From contig NZ_CP029257.1 in assembly GCF_024399415.1 (NCBI RefSeq), forward strand, positions 333,501 through 397,500: 64,000 bases of DNA, read 5' to 3'. Numbering within the stretch: the stretch's first letter is position 1; each line of letters starts with the position of its first letter. Positions 7,704 through 18,158 of the stretch are shown piece by piece. The notes under the pieces are model-generated. The model saw only the letters and a list, made by a program, of their open reading frames with translations, did not search any database and was not told the origin of the DNA. The DNA comes from Streptococcus oralis. Its GTDB lineage: Bacteria > Bacillota > Bacilli > Lactobacillales > Streptococcaceae. Both the position numbers and the translations under genes were made by a program.

Positions 7704-8654
7704 ATGACAAAAGAATTTCATCATGTAACGGTCTTGCTTCATGAAACGATTGATATGCTTGACGTAAAACCTGACGGTATCTACGTTGATGCGACTTTGG
7801 GTGGAGCAGGCCATAGCGAATATTTATTAAGTAAATTGAGCGAAAAAGGGCATCTCTATGCCTTTGACCAGGACCAGAATGCTATTGACAATGCGCAAAA
7901 ACGGTTGGCATCCTATATCGAAAAGGGGATGGTAACCTTTATCAAGGATAACTTCCGTCATTTGCAGGCACGTTTGCAGGAGGCTGGTGTCCAGGAAATT
8001 GATGGAATTTGTTATGACTTGGGAGTGTCCAGTCCTCAGTTGGATCAGCGTGAACGTGGCTTTTCTTATAAAAAGGATGCGCCACTGGATATGCGGATGA
8101 ATCAGGAAGCTCGTCTGACGGCCTATGAGGTGGTCAATCATTATGACTATCATGACTTGGTTCGGATCTTTTTCAAGTATGGTGAGGATAAGTTTTCTAA
8201 ACAGATAGCTCGTAAGATTGAGCAAGCGCGTGAGGTGAAACCCATTGAGACGACGACGGAGTTGGCAGAGATTATCAAGTCGGCCAAGCCTGCCAAGGAG
8301 CTCAAGAAAAAGGGGCACCCTGCCAAGCAGATTTTTCAGGCTATCCGAATCGAAGTCAATGATGAGCTGGGCGCTGCAGATGAATCCATCCAGCAGGCCA
8401 TGAACATGCTGGCTCTAGATGGTAGAATCTCGGTCATTACCTTCCATTCTCTGGAAGATCGCTTGACCAAGCAATTATTCAAAGAAGCTTCAACAGTGGA
8501 AGTTCCCAAAGGCTTGCCCTTCATTCCAGATGACCTTAAGCCCAAGATGGAATTGGTATCCCGCAAGCCAATCTTGCCAAGTGCTGAAGAGCTAGAAGCC
8601 AACAATCGTTCGCATTCAGCCAAGTTGCGCGTGGCTAGAAAAATTCACAAGTAA
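7704..8654 (+). CDS. rsmH: 16S rRNA (cytosine1402-N4)-methyltransferase RsmH
   Basis: 316 residues, the normal family length. The SAM-binding motif [16 protein letters not shown] lies near residues 25-40, the conserved DNFR and [21 protein letters not shown] segments follow, and the C-terminus has [13 protein letters not shown] and [14 protein letters not shown]. It N4-methylates C1402 of 16S rRNA in the ribosomal P site. It is the first gene of the division and cell-wall cluster, as in most Firmicutes, and ftsL follows after 10 bp. Confidence 0.97.
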   Translation: MTKEFHHVTVLLHETIDMLDVKPDGIYVDATLGGAGHSEYLLSKLSEKGHLYAFDQDQNAIDNAQKRLASYIEKGMVTFIKDNFRHLQARLQEAGVQEIDGICYDLGVSSPQLDQRERGFSYKKDAPLDMRMNQEARLTAYEVVNHYDYHDLVRIFFKYGEDKFSKQIARKIEQAREVKPIETTTELAEIIKSAKPAKELKKKGHPAKQIFQAIRIEVNDELGAADESIQQAMNMLALDGRISVITFHSLEDRLTKQLFKEASTVEVPKGLPFIPDDLKPKMELVSRKPILPSAEELEANNRSHSAKLRVARKIHK

Positions 8655-8664
8655 GAGGAAAAAC

Positions 8665-8982
8665 ATGGCAGAAAGAATCGAAAAAACAAGCCAGTTATTG
8701 CAAACGAAGTTTAAAGGTTTTTCACGTGTGGAAAAGGCCTTCTATGTTTCGATTGCTGCAACAATGATTATCCTGGCAATTAGCGTTGTGTTTATGCAGA
8801 CCAAGCTATTACAAGTTCAGAATGAATTGACCAAGGTCAATGCTCAAATCGAAGAAAAGAAAACAGAGCTAGACGATGCCAAGCAAGAGGTCAATGAATT
8901 GATTCGTTCAGAACGTTTGAAAGAGATTGCAAACTCCAAGGATTTGCAGCTGAATAACGAAAATATCCGAGCAGCGGAGTAA
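8665..8982 (+). CDS. ftsL: Cell division protein FtsL
   Basis: 105 residues: a short cytoplasmic N-terminus, one membrane helix (about residues 27-45, YVSIAATMIILAISVVFMQ) and an extracellular coiled coil (LLQVQNELTKVNAQIEEKKTELDDAKQEVNELIRSERLKEIA). This is the bitopic FtsL/DivIC-type layout. It forms the septal FtsL-FtsB-FtsQ complex. Position between rsmH and pbp2x confirms the call. The gap to pbp2x is 3 bp. Confidence 0.95.
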   Translation: MAERIEKTSQLLQTKFKGFSRVEKAFYVSIAATMIILAISVVFMQTKLLQVQNELTKVNAQIEEKKTELDDAKQEVNELIRSERLKEIANSKDLQLNNENIRAAE

Positions 8983-8985
8983 GAA

Positions 8986-11241
8986 ATGAAACAGTGGAAA
9001 GAAAAAATCATCCGTTATGCCGTTCGTAACCGTAAGTCTCCAGAAGAAAATCGCCGAAGAGTAGGGAAAAGCCTGAGTTTATTGGCTGTCATACTCTTCG
9101 CTGTCTTTTTGGTCAACTTTGCGGTCATCATCGGAACGGGTAAAAAATTTGGTAAGGACTTGGTTCAAGAAGCCAACAAGGTTCACCAAACAACCAAGAC
9201 GATTCCTGCAAAACGGGGAACCATCTACGATCGTAATGGAACGCCTATTGCAGAGGATGCGACTTCGTATAATATCTATGCCGTTATTGATAAGACCTAC
9301 AAGTCAGCAACAGGCAAAATTCTCTATGTAGAGGATTCTCAATTTAATAAGGTAGCTGAAATTTTCCATAAGTATCTGGATATGGAGGAGTCTTATGTCA
9401 AAGAACAGCTTTCTCAACCAGATCTAAAACAGGTATCCTTTGGGACCAAGGGAAATGGGATCACCTATGCCAATATGATGGCTATTAAAAATGACCTCAA
9501 AACTGCTGGTGTTGAGGGAGTTGACTTTACAACTAGCCCTAACCGCAGTTATCCCAATGGACAGTTTGCTTCTTCCTTTATCGGTTTAGCGCAACTCCAT
9601 GAAAATGAGGATGGGACCAAACGTTTGATTGGGACATCTGGATTGGAGAGTTCTTTAAATAACATTCTGGCGGGTACAGATGGGATCATCACCTATGAGA
9701 AAGATCGTCTGGGAAATATTGTTCCGGGTACAGATCAAGCTTCTCAACAAACAGTAGATGGAAAAGATGTCTACACAACCCTTTCTAGTCCCTTGCAATC
9801 CTTTATGGAAACCCAGATGGATGCCTTCCAGGAAAAAGTAAAAGGCAAGTATATGACGGCTACCTTGGTTAGCGCTAAAACAGGGGAAATCCTGGCTACG
9901 ACCCAACGGCCGACCTTTAATGCAGATACCAAGGATGGCATCACAAAAGACTTTGTCTGGCGTGATATCCTCTATCAAAGTAACTACGAGCCAGGGTCAA
10001 CCATGAAGGTGATGATGTTGGCTTCGGCTATTGACAACAATACCTTCCCTGGTGGCGAGTACTTTAACAGTAGTGAATTGAAAATAGCAGATGCGACCAT
10101 TCGAGACTGGGACGTCAATGAAGGATTGACGAGTGGTGGCACCATGACCTTCTCTCAAGGATTTGCTCACTCAAGTAATATCGGAATGACCTTGCTTGAG
10201 CAAAAGATGGGGGATGCAACCTGGCTGGACTACCTCAACCGTTTTAAGTTTGGGGTACCGACCCGTTTTGGTCTGGCAGATGAGTACACAGGTCAATTGC
10301 CTGCTGACAACATTGTCAATATCGCCATGAGTTCATTTGGACAAGGGATTTCTGTTACCCAGACCCAGATGCTTCGTGCTTTTACAGCTATTGCCAACGA
10401 TGGGGTTATGTTGGAGCCGAAATTTATCAGTGCCCTCTATGATCCAAATGACCAGTCTGTTCGTAAGTCTCAAAAGGAAATTGTCGGAAATCCTGTGTCA
10501 AAAACAGCAGCGTCCTCTACTCGGGAGCACATGGTCATGGTCGGAACAGATCCTGTCTACGGTACCATGTACAACCACAGTACAGGAAAACCAAATGTCA
10601 ATGTTCCAGGTCAGAATGTAGCCCTCAAGTCTGGTACAGCCGAAATCGCTGACGAGAAAAATGGAGGCTACTTGGTTGGTTCTACCAACAACATTTTCTC
10701 AGTTGTGGCTATGAACCCTGCCGAAAATCCTGATTTTATCTTGTATGTAACGGTTCAACAGCCTGAACATTATTCAGGTATCCAATTGGGAGAATTTGCC
10801 AACCCAATCTTGGAGCGGGCTTCAGCTATGAAAGAATCCCTCAATCTTCAGTCAACTGCCAAGAACTTGGATCAGGTCAGCAAGACGACAAGCTATGCTA
10901 TGCCGGCTACCAAAGACTTTACTCCGGGTGACCTAGCAGAAGAATTGCGCCGAAACCTGGTCCAACCAATTGTTATCGGAACAGGAACCAAGATCAAGGA
11001 ACTCTCGGTTTCTGAAGGAGATAATTTGGAAGCCAATCAGCAGATCTTGATCCTGTCAGATAAGGTCGAAGAAATGCCTGATATGTACGGCTGGACAGAT
11101 GAAAATGTGCAAACATTTGCTAAATGGCTGAATATAGAAGTCGAGTGGGAAGGTAGTGGCAAAACGGTCAAGAAACAAAGTGTCCGTGCCAATACAGCCC
11201 TCAAAGACATTAAAAAAATGAAAATAACTTTAGGAGATTAA
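8986..11241 (+). CDS. pbp2X: Penicillin-binding protein 2x (septal transpeptidase)
   Basis: A 751-residue class B PBP with one N-terminal membrane helix (about 28-50, [20 protein letters not shown]), a dimerisation domain with [15 protein letters not shown], the transpeptidase domain and two C-terminal PASTA domains (about 635-750). The active-site motifs are S338-T-M-K, S396-S-N and K548-S-G. It crosslinks septal peptidoglycan with FtsW. Numbering is one higher than I recall for pneumococcal R6. The residue after KSGTA is Glu (E553), where R6 as I remember has Gln552. The segment before SSN reads SGGTMTF, where R6 has GGRMMTF. Changes at these sites have been linked to beta-lactam resistance, but they may be normal in this species. 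STMK itself is unaltered. Confidence 0.96.
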   Translation: MKQWKEKIIRYAVRNRKSPEENRRRVGKSLSLLAVILFAVFLVNFAVIIGTGKKFGKDLVQEANKVHQTTKTIPAKRGTIYDRNGTPIAEDATSYNIYAVIDKTYKSATGKILYVEDSQFNKVAEIFHKYLDMEESYVKEQLSQPDLKQVSFGTKGNGITYANMMAIKNDLKTAGVEGVDFTTSPNRSYPNGQFASSFIGLAQLHENEDGTKRLIGTSGLESSLNNILAGTDGIITYEKDRLGNIVPGTDQASQQTVDGKDVYTTLSSPLQSFMETQMDAFQEKVKGKYMTATLVSAKTGEILATTQRPTFNADTKDGITKDFVWRDILYQSNYEPGSTMKVMMLASAIDNNTFPGGEYFNSSELKIADATIRDWDVNEGLTSGGTMTFSQGFAHSSNIGMTLLEQKMGDATWLDYLNRFKFGVPTRFGLADEYTGQLPADNIVNIAMSSFGQGISVTQTQMLRAFTAIANDGVMLEPKFISALYDPNDQSVRKSQKEIVGNPVSKTAASSTREHMVMVGTDPVYGTMYNHSTGKPNVNVPGQNVALKSGTAEIADEKNGGYLVGSTNNIFSVVAMNPAENPDFILYVTVQQPEHYSGIQLGEFANPILERASAMKESLNLQSTAKNLDQVSKTTSYAMPATKDFTPGDLAEELRRNLVQPIVIGTGTKIKELSVSEGDNLEANQQILILSDKVEEMPDMYGWTDENVQTFAKWLNIEVEWEGSGKTVKKQSVRANTALKDIKKMKITLGD

Positions 11242-11242
11242 G

Positions 11243-12223
11243 ATGATTAGTTCCATTAGTGCTGGAGTTCTATCCTTTCTATTGACCTTGATAGGTATTC
11301 CAGCCTTTATCCGATTTTATCGAAAAGCACAGATTACAGGTCAGCAGATGCACGAGGATGTCAAGCAACACCAAGCTAAAGCTGGAACTCCAACCATGGG
11401 AGGACTTGTCTTCCTGATCGTTGCAGTTGTTGTGAGCTTCCTTGTCGCTCTCTTTACCCAACAATTGACCAACAATGTAGGCATGATTTTGTTTATCTTG
11501 GTTTTGTATGGTTTGGTAGGATTTTTGGATGATTTCCTCAAGGTCTTTCGTAAGATTAACGAAGGCTTAAATCCCAAGCAAAAACTTGCTCTCCAGCTCC
11601 TTGGAGGAGTGATTTTCTACCTCTTTTATGAGCGTGGTGGCGATATGCTTTCAGTCTTTGGCTACCAAGTTCATCTAGGCATTTTCTATATTTTCTTTGC
11701 CCTTTTCTGGCTAGTTGGCTTTTCAAACGCAGTAAACTTGACAGACGGGATTGACGGCTTAGCAAGTATTTCCGTGGTGATTAGCTTATCGGCCTACGGT
11801 GTGATTGCTTATATGCAAAATCAACTGGATATCCTTCTTGTGATTCTTGCCATGATTGGTGGTTTGCTAGGTTTCTTCGTCTTTAACCACAAGCCTGCCA
11901 AGGTCTTCATGGGAGATGTGGGAAGTTTGGCTCTTGGTGGGATGCTGGCAGCAATCTCTATGGCCCTCCACCAAGAATGGACCCTTTTACTGATTGGGAT
12001 TATCTATGTCTTTGAGACAAGCTCTGTTATGATGCAGGTTACCTACTTCAAACTTAGTGGTGGAAAACGTATTTTCCGTATGACACCTGTGCATCACCAT
12101 TTCGAGCTTGGAGGATTCTCAGGCAAGGGCAATCCTTGGAGCGAGTGGAAGGTTGACTTCTTCTTTTGGGGAGTTGGGCTTCTAGCAAGTCTCTTGACCT
12201 TAGCCTTTTTATACCTACTGTAA
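11243..12223 (+). CDS. mraY: Phospho-MurNAc-pentapeptide translocase MraY
   Basis: A 326-residue polytopic membrane enzyme that transfers phospho-MurNAc-pentapeptide to undecaprenyl phosphate, making lipid I. Visible signature parts are [10 protein letters not shown] near residue 48, GFLDDFLK (catalytic aspartates near residue 95), [13 protein letters not shown] near 165, and [12 protein letters not shown] near 285. One base separates it from pbp2x, so it is co-transcribed. It is the last gene of the cluster here and is followed by a terminator. In pneumococcus clpL comes next; here a fucosidase gene does. Confidence 0.97.
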   Translation: MISSISAGVLSFLLTLIGIPAFIRFYRKAQITGQQMHEDVKQHQAKAGTPTMGGLVFLIVAVVVSFLVALFTQQLTNNVGMILFILVLYGLVGFLDDFLKVFRKINEGLNPKQKLALQLLGGVIFYLFYERGGDMLSVFGYQVHLGIFYIFFALFWLVGFSNAVNLTDGIDGLASISVVISLSAYGVIAYMQNQLDILLVILAMIGGLLGFFVFNHKPAKVFMGDVGSLALGGMLAAISMALHQEWTLLLIGIIYVFETSSVMMQVTYFKLSGGKRIFRMTPVHHHFELGGFSGKGNPWSEWKVDFFFWGVGLLASLLTLAFLYLL

Positions 12224-12245
12224 AACTAACTTTTGATGACAAAAT

Positions 12246-12280
12246 AAAACAGGATGAAGGTGATCTTCATCCTGTTTTTG
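12246..12280. terminator. Bidirectional terminator between mraY and the GH95 gene
   Basis: AAAACAGGATGAAG (12246-12259), loop gtgat, CTTCATCCTGTTTT (12265-12278) followed by T. Perfect 14-bp stem with A and T ends, so it can stop both convergent transcripts. Confidence 0.93.
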
Positions 12281-12292
12281 TGTGTTTAAAGG

Positions 12293-15200
12293 TTAGTTGG
12301 AGTCATCCTTTCTCCCTTTTAACATAAAAGTGGCTGTAAGGGCTAGGCTGAGTCCTGCTAAGAAGAGGAGTGGGTTGGACACTTCTCCTGTTGCTGGAAG
12401 TTCTTCTTTAGGAGAATGATTTCCAGCTTTAGCAAGGCTCGGACTAGCTGGAAATTGTTCAGCCTCGTGTGCTGAGGTTTCTGCATCTGAAGTACTTGGT
12501 TTTTCCTCTGTGTTAGAGCTTGTTCCAGTTGCTTGATAGACGACAGCATAGGTACTGAAATGATTAGTGATGAATTCTACCTTTCCGTCTCGAACGGTGA
12601 AATCAAGGACTTGCAACTCCTTGGTTGGAGTGATGTAGTAGATGTTTTCTACGCTAGCTGAAACAGGCAAGCGAACTAAGACAGCGCCTTTTGGCTGTAC
12701 GCTATGATCTGTTGGATTTTTAAGTTGTAGGTCGTAAGCGTCATAGGTCTTGCCAAAGAGTTCTTGAGCTAGGACACGTCGGCTAGAAACGTGAGAAATT
12801 CCTTCTAAGTCGCTGGCTCCACCGATGATTTCTACTCCAGTCTCCTTATCTTTTAAGACTTGAACTGGATAGTCAGGAAGGCTAAGGCTTGGAGCGGCCT
12901 GATCTCCGCTAGTTCCGATAGGTTTAGTGTATTCAGGTTTTTCAACAGTAGGAGTTTCCTCTTGACCTGCTGTTCCGATAGGTTTGGTGTATTCAGGTTT
13001 TTCAACAGTAGGTGCTTCCTCTTGACCTGCTGTTCCGATAGGTTCGGTGTATTCAGGCTTTTCTACAGTAGGAGACTCTTCTTGCCCCGCCGTTCCGATA
13101 GGCTCGGTATATTCAGGAATTTCAACTGTTGGAGCTTCTTGTTCTCCCGCAGTGCCGATAGAATCAGTGTATTCAGGTATTGTCACTGTAGGCGGTTCTT
13201 CTTGCCCTGCAGTACCGATAGGCCCAGTGTACTCAGGTTTTTCAACAGTAGGAGCTGGTTCCTCTCCCTTGCTTGTAGTTGGCTGACTCTCGTCAACCTT
13301 TTTCTCTTCCTTTTTAGTAAAGACGGCTACGATAGGGCTGCTTGTGGTAGTACCTTGAATGGTATAAGCTTCAATGGCATTTCCAGCTTTGCGATTGGTT
13401 TCTTCAGGGATTGGGATTTGAACCTGATTGTCTTGGATTGATAGGATAGTCTGATCTCCACTTGTAACTAGATGCGTTTCATCCACCTTACGCAAAACTA
13501 GAGGATCTTTGACACCTGGGAAGGTCACTGCGATGGCTTCCCAATCTCCAGCTGGTAGGCTTAAGGAAATTTCTTTGTCATTTTCCTTAAGAGGCGCGAT
13601 GCTCGGGCTATCTATACCAACAGCAGGGGCTTTGATGATATCAAAGGAGTCTAGAGAGATTTTCTTGCGACCTTCTGGCGAATCTGGGTCAACTTGTAAT
13701 GTCAGGGTGTGCGGACCGTTAGTAAGGTTTGTAAATTCGCCAATAAAGGCTCTCTTTTCGGTCGCACCTGAAGTGTAGAAGTCTAGACTTGGCATTTCTT
13801 TGCCATCTAGTGTAACACGTGCTCGTCCAAGGGCAAGGCTCTTCAAGCCATAAATACGAATGCCCGTCCCTGTAAAGGAAATAGTTGCCTGAGCTTCTGA
13901 AGCTGCACTAGAGTCGCTGTTGTTGATGTCAGCGTATTTTTCCGTACCACCGTAGAGTTCAGGGTCAGACCAGTCCTTAAACTGGGAACCATACTGGATG
14001 CGCGAATCACGATCATCCATTTTTTCAATCGTATTTCCTGCTCCTGCTAGGATCTTGAAGTAGTCTAAGGAAATTTTCGAGCGCTCACTACCACGTCCTT
14101 TGTGCTCACGTTTAACACGAAGAGTCAATGTGTGAGGTCCGTCAGATAATCCTGCGAAGCGACCGATGAGACTACCTTTTTCAGTTGCCCCAGCAGTATG
14201 GAAATCAAGCTCGCCGACTTCTTTGCCATCAATTTTAGCAGTGGCAAGACCTAGTTCAGATGATTTCAGTCCATAGATTTCGATACCAACGCCAGTGAAA
14301 GGAATGGTGGCAGTGAGATCTTCGTCTGTGTAGTCTCCTTTTGAAAGGTCAGCAAATTTCTCTGTTCCTCCAAATAATTCTGAGTCTGCCCAGTTTCCAA
14401 AGGCAGCTCCGTACTGGATGCGGCTATCTCGGTCGTCCATCAACTCGCTATAGGTTTCGACAGTGGCCTGTTCAGAAACTTGTGTGGAAACTTCGCCCAG
14501 CATAGCCTTGACAGTATAAGTATAGGCGAGTTGAGGATTTAGTGATCGGTCAATAAAGTGGGTTTGATTGGTTACAAATTCTCTGGTCGCAGAGGTTTGG
14601 CCAGTTTCGTCTTTCACTTGTCTTTGGATGACATAGTGGGTAGCGCCTTCTACTTGGTTGAAGGTAAGTTCGGCAGTGACTCCATTTTGTCGAACGGCTG
14701 TCAGACTGGTCACACGGCCAGGGAAATGTTCAAAGGTAATGACGTCACCTTTTTGCGTTGCAAGCTGGATACGATTATCTTTAAGGATCGTTGCCTTGAC
14801 TGGTTTGCCATTGACCTTGATTTGGCTAGCTTCGATATTTGGATAATCTACAACCAGGTCTCCACCGACATTTGAAAGGAAGGACAAGCTTTGCAGGTTT
14901 TTATCTTTCCACTTCATGCTGACTTCAAAGTTACCACGGGCAACCAAGCCAGAAACTTGACCGTCTTTCCATGCATCTGGAAGGGCTGGCAATGGTGCAA
15001 TATAGCCAGTGTGTGATTGGAGAAGCATTTCTGCCATCCCACTGGTCGCTCCAAAGTTTCCGTCGATTTGGAAAGGCGCGTGGGTATCCCAAAGGTTTTC
15101 TAGAGTTGAGTACTTGAGCTGTTCAGCGAGTAAGCGATGGGCACGGTTACCGTCCAGCAGACGAGCCCAGAGGTTGATTTTATTGGCCTTAGACCAACCA

Positions 15201-17476
15201 GTCCCCCCATCTCCACGGTGATTCAAGGTAGCACGCGCAGCCTCTAGGTATTCAGCCTGGTCCTTGCTAAAGAGCGTACCTGGGAAGAGACCAACTAGAT
15301 GGGAAACGTGGCGGTGGTGATTTTCAATCCCTTCATTGGTGAATTGGGGACTGTCCTCCTCGTACCATTCCTTGATGCGTCCCTCTTTGTTGATGTGAAG
15401 TGGTTTTAGTTTGTCAAATTTAGCCTTGACCTCTGTGACTAAGTCTTGGTCGACATTCAGATGGTTGGCGACTTCCATGTAGTCGTGGAATAACTGCCAG
15501 ACTAGCGATTGGTCAAAGGTATTTCCGATGGTGATGGTCCCGTGTTCTGGCGAGTAGGATGGGGAAGACACCCAACGGTCGCTTTCTTTGTCGTAGTGCA
15601 AGAAGGAGTTCCAGAACTTAGCGGTCTCCTTGAGCATTGGATAAATCTTTTCTTTGAGATAGGTTTCATCCTTGGTGAACTTGTAGTAATCATAGACGTT
15701 TTGCATCATCCAAGCGTTAGCAGCTGGAGACCAACCCCAATAGTAATTCCAACCTGGAGTAGTCCAGCCAAATGGTGTCGCCTGGGTGTGGACCAGCCAA
15801 CCATTTTCTTGTCCGTCTTTGGATTCGATGCCAGCGTATTCCTTGGCAGCAATACGACCATAGTAGCGCATGTCATCAATGTAATTGATCATGGGCTTGG
15901 CAGTTTCAGCCAGGTTGCTCATGTAGGCTGGCCAATAGTTCATTTGCAAATTGACATTGAGGTGGTAGTCAGCGTTCCAAGGTGGATTGTCTACAGCATT
16001 CCAGACTCCTTGTAGGTTGGCAGGAAGAGCATCTGTCCGATCACGAGACGAACTAATCAATAGATAACGTCCGTATTGGAAGAAGAGTTCTTCCAGTTTT
16101 TGTCCTTTTTCTGGGTTATAGCCTTGAAGGGCCTCTTTTGTCGTTTGAGCAGTCTTGTTTCCACCTAGGTTTAGTTTAACGCGGTTAAAGAGACTTTGAT
16201 AGTCCTTGATATGGTCCTTTTTAAGTGTCTCGTAGTCTTTGGCCTTAGCTGCTTCGACAATCCCTTTAACTGTTTTTTCGAGGTCAATGTCTTTTCGATA
16301 GTTGGTTTTTGGATTCTGAGCAAAGTTAGTCTTGGCACTGAGATAGAGAGTTGCATAACTTGCGCCTGTAACGGTCAGAGTTTCGTCCTGAACAGTCACC
16401 TTTCCGTCCGTTTTAATTCCTAGATAGGATGCAAATTTGAGGCCGTTATCTTTGACAGTTCCCTTTAGAAGGATTCCGTTTGCATCTGTAGTGACATGAC
16501 CATTCTTATAGTTGGAATATTCCCAAGAGTAGTTGCCGTTAGCAAGCAAGTCTTCTGTCAAACTGTTCCAAAGGGTAAAGTCAAGTGTCTTGTTTCCTTT
16601 TTTGGTCAAGTGGGTCACAGTGACATCATCAGGATAGCTGGAGAAGGTTTCGCGTTTGAAGGTCGTCCCATCTTGGGTGTAGGAAGTGGTCGTAGTGGCT
16701 TCTGTGATATCCAGATTACGATGATAATCAGTTACAGTATCTAGTCCTTTCTTCTGGTTATTAAAGACCATGAAGATATCTCCAAAGGCTAGGTAACGTC
16801 CATACTGGGCGTTGTTTGGTCCAACTAGATTTTGTTCAGCTAACTGTTTTGCTTTTTGACGGTCTCCAGCTTCGAGGGCTTCACGAATCTCCGCCAAGAC
16901 CTTGTAGCGATCCTTGTAGTTTCCTCCATTATAGTCGGTGCTATCGGGTTGTGGTCCTCCTGACCAGAGGGTCTTTTCGTTGTACTGGATTCTCTCTTCG
17001 CCAATCAGACCGAAAACCTTGGCTCCCATCTCTCCATTTCCGACAGGAAGGGCTTGTTTTTCCCATCCATCATAGGAGGGAGCTGTTGGCTGATCGTAGT
17101 TGAGTTGATAGTTTTCTTGCTTTGTCACCGGCTGATCTGCTTTTTCAGGTTCCTTATTTTCTTTAGCTTCTACAATGGCTTCTTCACTAGCTTGACTATT
17201 TGTCTTTTGAGTCTCGTTAGCTGGCTTGCTTTCGGAAACTACTGGACTTTCGGCTAGAGACGGATTTGTAGTTTCAGTCGCTTCAGCTGCTTTGGGTTCA
17301 CTATCAGGCTTAGTGATTGCTTCGACAGAGGTTGGTTCAGTTTGCTTGACCTCAACACTGTCTGCAGCTACAGTGTGGTTGACTAGAAAAACAGCTCCCA
17401 GTAAAACAGAAGCAGTCCCAATCGTCAGCTTGCGAATGCTATAGCGACAGGATTTCTCCCAAAAGTGTTTTTTCAT
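12293..17476 (-). CDS. Wall-anchored GH95 alpha-L-fucosidase-like enzyme
   Basis: A 1727-residue surface enzyme. It has a YSIRK signal peptide (RYSIRKLTIGTASVLLG) and a Thr/Glu/Lys-rich linker to about residue 125. A GH95 module spans about 130-900, starting GWEKQALPVGNGEMGAKVFG and containing NPPWNADYHLNVNLQMNYW. By comparison with Bifidobacterium AfcA (from memory), N507 and N509, E644 (SPSYSPEHG) and D805 (FQIDGNFGA) match the catalytic set, so activity is expected. A fibronectin-like segment (about 915-1010) and two tandem related domains starting DDRDSRIQYG near residues 1013 and 1152, probably carbohydrate-binding, follow. Next come six 20-residue repeats, a wall domain, and an LPATG sorting signal with membrane helix and KGRKDD tail. 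It likely removes alpha-1,2-fucose from host glycans. A strong aaaggaggg precedes the ATG. Confidence 0.92.
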   Translation of the reverse strand: MKKHFWEKSCRYSIRKLTIGTASVLLGAVFLVNHTVAADSVEVKQTEPTSVEAITKPDSEPKAAEATETTNPSLAESPVVSESKPANETQKTNSQASEEAIVEAKENKEPEKADQPVTKQENYQLNYDQPTAPSYDGWEKQALPVGNGEMGAKVFGLIGEERIQYNEKTLWSGGPQPDSTDYNGGNYKDRYKVLAEIREALEAGDRQKAKQLAEQNLVGPNNAQYGRYLAFGDIFMVFNNQKKGLDTVTDYHRNLDITEATTTTSYTQDGTTFKRETFSSYPDDVTVTHLTKKGNKTLDFTLWNSLTEDLLANGNYSWEYSNYKNGHVTTDANGILLKGTVKDNGLKFASYLGIKTDGKVTVQDETLTVTGASYATLYLSAKTNFAQNPKTNYRKDIDLEKTVKGIVEAAKAKDYETLKKDHIKDYQSLFNRVKLNLGGNKTAQTTKEALQGYNPEKGQKLEELFFQYGRYLLISSSRDRTDALPANLQGVWNAVDNPPWNADYHLNVNLQMNYWPAYMSNLAETAKPMINYIDDMRYYGRIAAKEYAGIESKDGQENGWLVHTQATPFGWTTPGWNYYWGWSPAANAWMMQNVYDYYKFTKDETYLKEKIYPMLKETAKFWNSFLHYDKESDRWVSSPSYSPEHGTITIGNTFDQSLVWQLFHDYMEVANHLNVDQDLVTEVKAKFDKLKPLHINKEGRIKEWYEEDSPQFTNEGIENHHRHVSHLVGLFPGTLFSKDQAEYLEAARATLNHRGDGGTGWSKANKINLWARLLDGNRAHRLLAEQLKYSTLENLWDTHAPFQIDGNFGATSGMAEMLLQSHTGYIAPLPALPDAWKDGQVSGLVARGNFEVSMKWKDKNLQSLSFLSNVGGDLVVDYPNIEASQIKVNGKPVKATILKDNRIQLATQKGDVITFEHFPGRVTSLTAVRQNGVTAELTFNQVEGATHYVIQRQVKDETGQTSATREFVTNQTHFIDRSLNPQLAYTYTVKAMLGEVSTQVSEQATVETYSELMDDRDSRIQYGAAFGNWADSELFGGTEKFADLSKGDYTDEDLTATIPFTGVGIEIYGLKSSELGLATAKIDGKEVGELDFHTAGATEKGSLIGRFAGLSDGPHTLTLRVKREHKGRGSERSKISLDYFKILAGAGNTIEKMDDRDSRIQYGSQFKDWSDPELYGGTEKYADINNSDSSAASEAQATISFTGTGIRIYGLKSLALGRARVTLDGKEMPSLDFYTSGATEKRAFIGEFTNLTNGPHTLTLQVDPDSPEGRKKISLDSFDIIKAPAVGIDSPSIAPLKENDKEISLSLPAGDWEAIAVTFPGVKDPLVLRKVDETHLVTSGDQTILSIQDNQVQIPIPEETNRKAGNAIEAYTIQGTTTSSPIVAVFTKKEEKKVDESQPTTSKGEEPAPTVEKPEYTGPIGTAGQEEPPTVTIPEYTDSIGTAGEQEAPTVEIPEYTEPIGTAGQEESPTVEKPEYTEPIGTAGQEEAPTVEKPEYTKPIGTAGQEETPTVEKPEYTKPIGTSGDQAAPSLSLPDYPVQVLKDKETGVEIIGGASDLEGISHVSSRRVLAQELFGKTYDAYDLQLKNPTDHSVQPKGAVLVRLPVSASVENIYYITPTKELQVLDFTVRDGKVEFITNHFSTYAVVYQATGTSSNTEEKPSTSDAETSAHEAEQFPASPSLAKAGNHSPKEELPATGEVSNPLLFLAGLSLALTATFMLKGRKDDSN
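12885..13256 (-). repeat. Six 20-residue Pro-Glu-Tyr-Thr repeats in the GH95 protein
   Basis: Six tandem 60-bp units encode variants of PEYTxPIGTAGQEExPTVEK. The third residue group varies (G, D, E, E, K, K), and the last unit has GTSGDQ. They act as a rigid spacer between the enzyme and the wall anchor. Neighbouring units are nearly identical in DNA, so copy number is likely to vary between strains. Confidence 0.9.
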
Positions 17477-17808
17477 AAAACCCTCCTTTGTGTATTCGAA
17501 ACCGCTTATATTTTATAAAGCAGTTTCGTTTATTTTGTTTCTATTTATCTCCTCACCTCCCATTCTAATGGTCGTTTAGCATTTGTCAAGAGGTTTTTGG
17601 TGAAAAACATATTTGAGATTGCTTTTTCTTAAAAAAGTAGAAGAAAGAGAGGAAAGGGTGGAATTATTCGTAATTTCATAATTCATTCTGATTGTAAGAC
17701 TAACTTAGAATTAGCTTAACCCCCTCCCTGAAAGCGTAAAACAAACTAGTCAGGAAAGTCACTTTATGGTATAATATAGAAGACTCAAAAAGAAACAGGA
17801 GAAAAAGA
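17477..17808. promoter_or_regulatory. Divergent intergenic region with 32-bp palindrome and yneF promoter
   Basis: Between the divergent GH95 and yneF genes. A near-perfect 32-bp inverted repeat at 17497-17528 (arms CGAAACCGCTTATA and TATAAAGCAGTTTCG) lies about 20 bp upstream of the GH95 start, directly before its ribosome site. It overlaps AT-rich possible -10 sequences on the minus strand and looks like a repressor operator. At 17767-17775 TGGTATAAT is an extended -10 for yneF. Nothing else is recognisable in the remainder. Confidence 0.65.
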
Positions 17809-18057
17809 ATGGATTTACTTTTAGCAATTATCTTGATTGTGTTAGCTTTTCTAGGAGGAGCTCTTGGAGGGATGTACTTGGTTCGTAAGCAAATCGAAAA
17901 AGAATTTGCAGACAACCCACGTTTGAACGCTGAGGCGGTTCGTGCTCTCTTGAGCGCAAATGGTCAAAAGCCAAGCGAAGCCAAGGTACAACAAGTTTAC
18001 CACCAAATCATCCGCCAACAAAAAGCAGCCCTTGCTAACAATAAAAAGAAAAAATAA
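17809..18057 (+). CDS. yneF: YneF/UPF0154 family membrane protein
   Basis: 82 residues: one N-terminal membrane helix with a glycine-rich end ([31 protein letters not shown]), then a soluble part with [32 protein letters not shown] and a poly-lysine tail. This is the conserved UPF0154 pattern found across Firmicutes. Function is not known. It has its own extended -10 promoter and an aacaggag ribosome site. Confidence 0.93.
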   Translation: MDLLLAIILIVLAFLGGALGGMYLVRKQIEKEFADNPRLNAEAVRALLSANGQKPSEAKVQQVYHQIIRQQKAALANNKKKK

Positions 18058-18063
18058 ATAGGA

Positions 18064-18092
18064 AAAGTCTGGGATGAAAGTTCCAGACTTCT
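18064..18092 (+). other. Stem-loop after yneF
   Basis: AAGTCTGG and CCAGACTT form an 8-bp stem with a ten-base loop just after the yneF stop. There is no T tract, so it is a weak terminator at best or a transcript-stabilising hairpin. Confidence 0.45.
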
Positions 18093-18130
18093 CACTATGT
18101 TCAATAGTTCTCAAGGATAAGACTTTTTCC

Positions 18131-18158
18131 TTGCATTCTATTGATATTTGATTATGAT
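18131..18158 (+). promoter_or_regulatory. Candidate promoter of the murI operon
   Basis: TTGCAT (18131-18136), 16 bases, TATGAT (18153-18158). If used, transcription starts near 18165, giving a leader of about 100 bases before murI. The start of the short ORF at 18154 lies inside the -10 element, which argues that only one of the two is real. Confidence 0.45.

Noticed and set aside
12860..13441. Plus-strand ORF of 193 codons opposite the fucosidase wall region
   Set aside because: It is the mirror of the six 20-residue repeats, rich in Arg, Ser, Phe and Cys, without a ribosome site.
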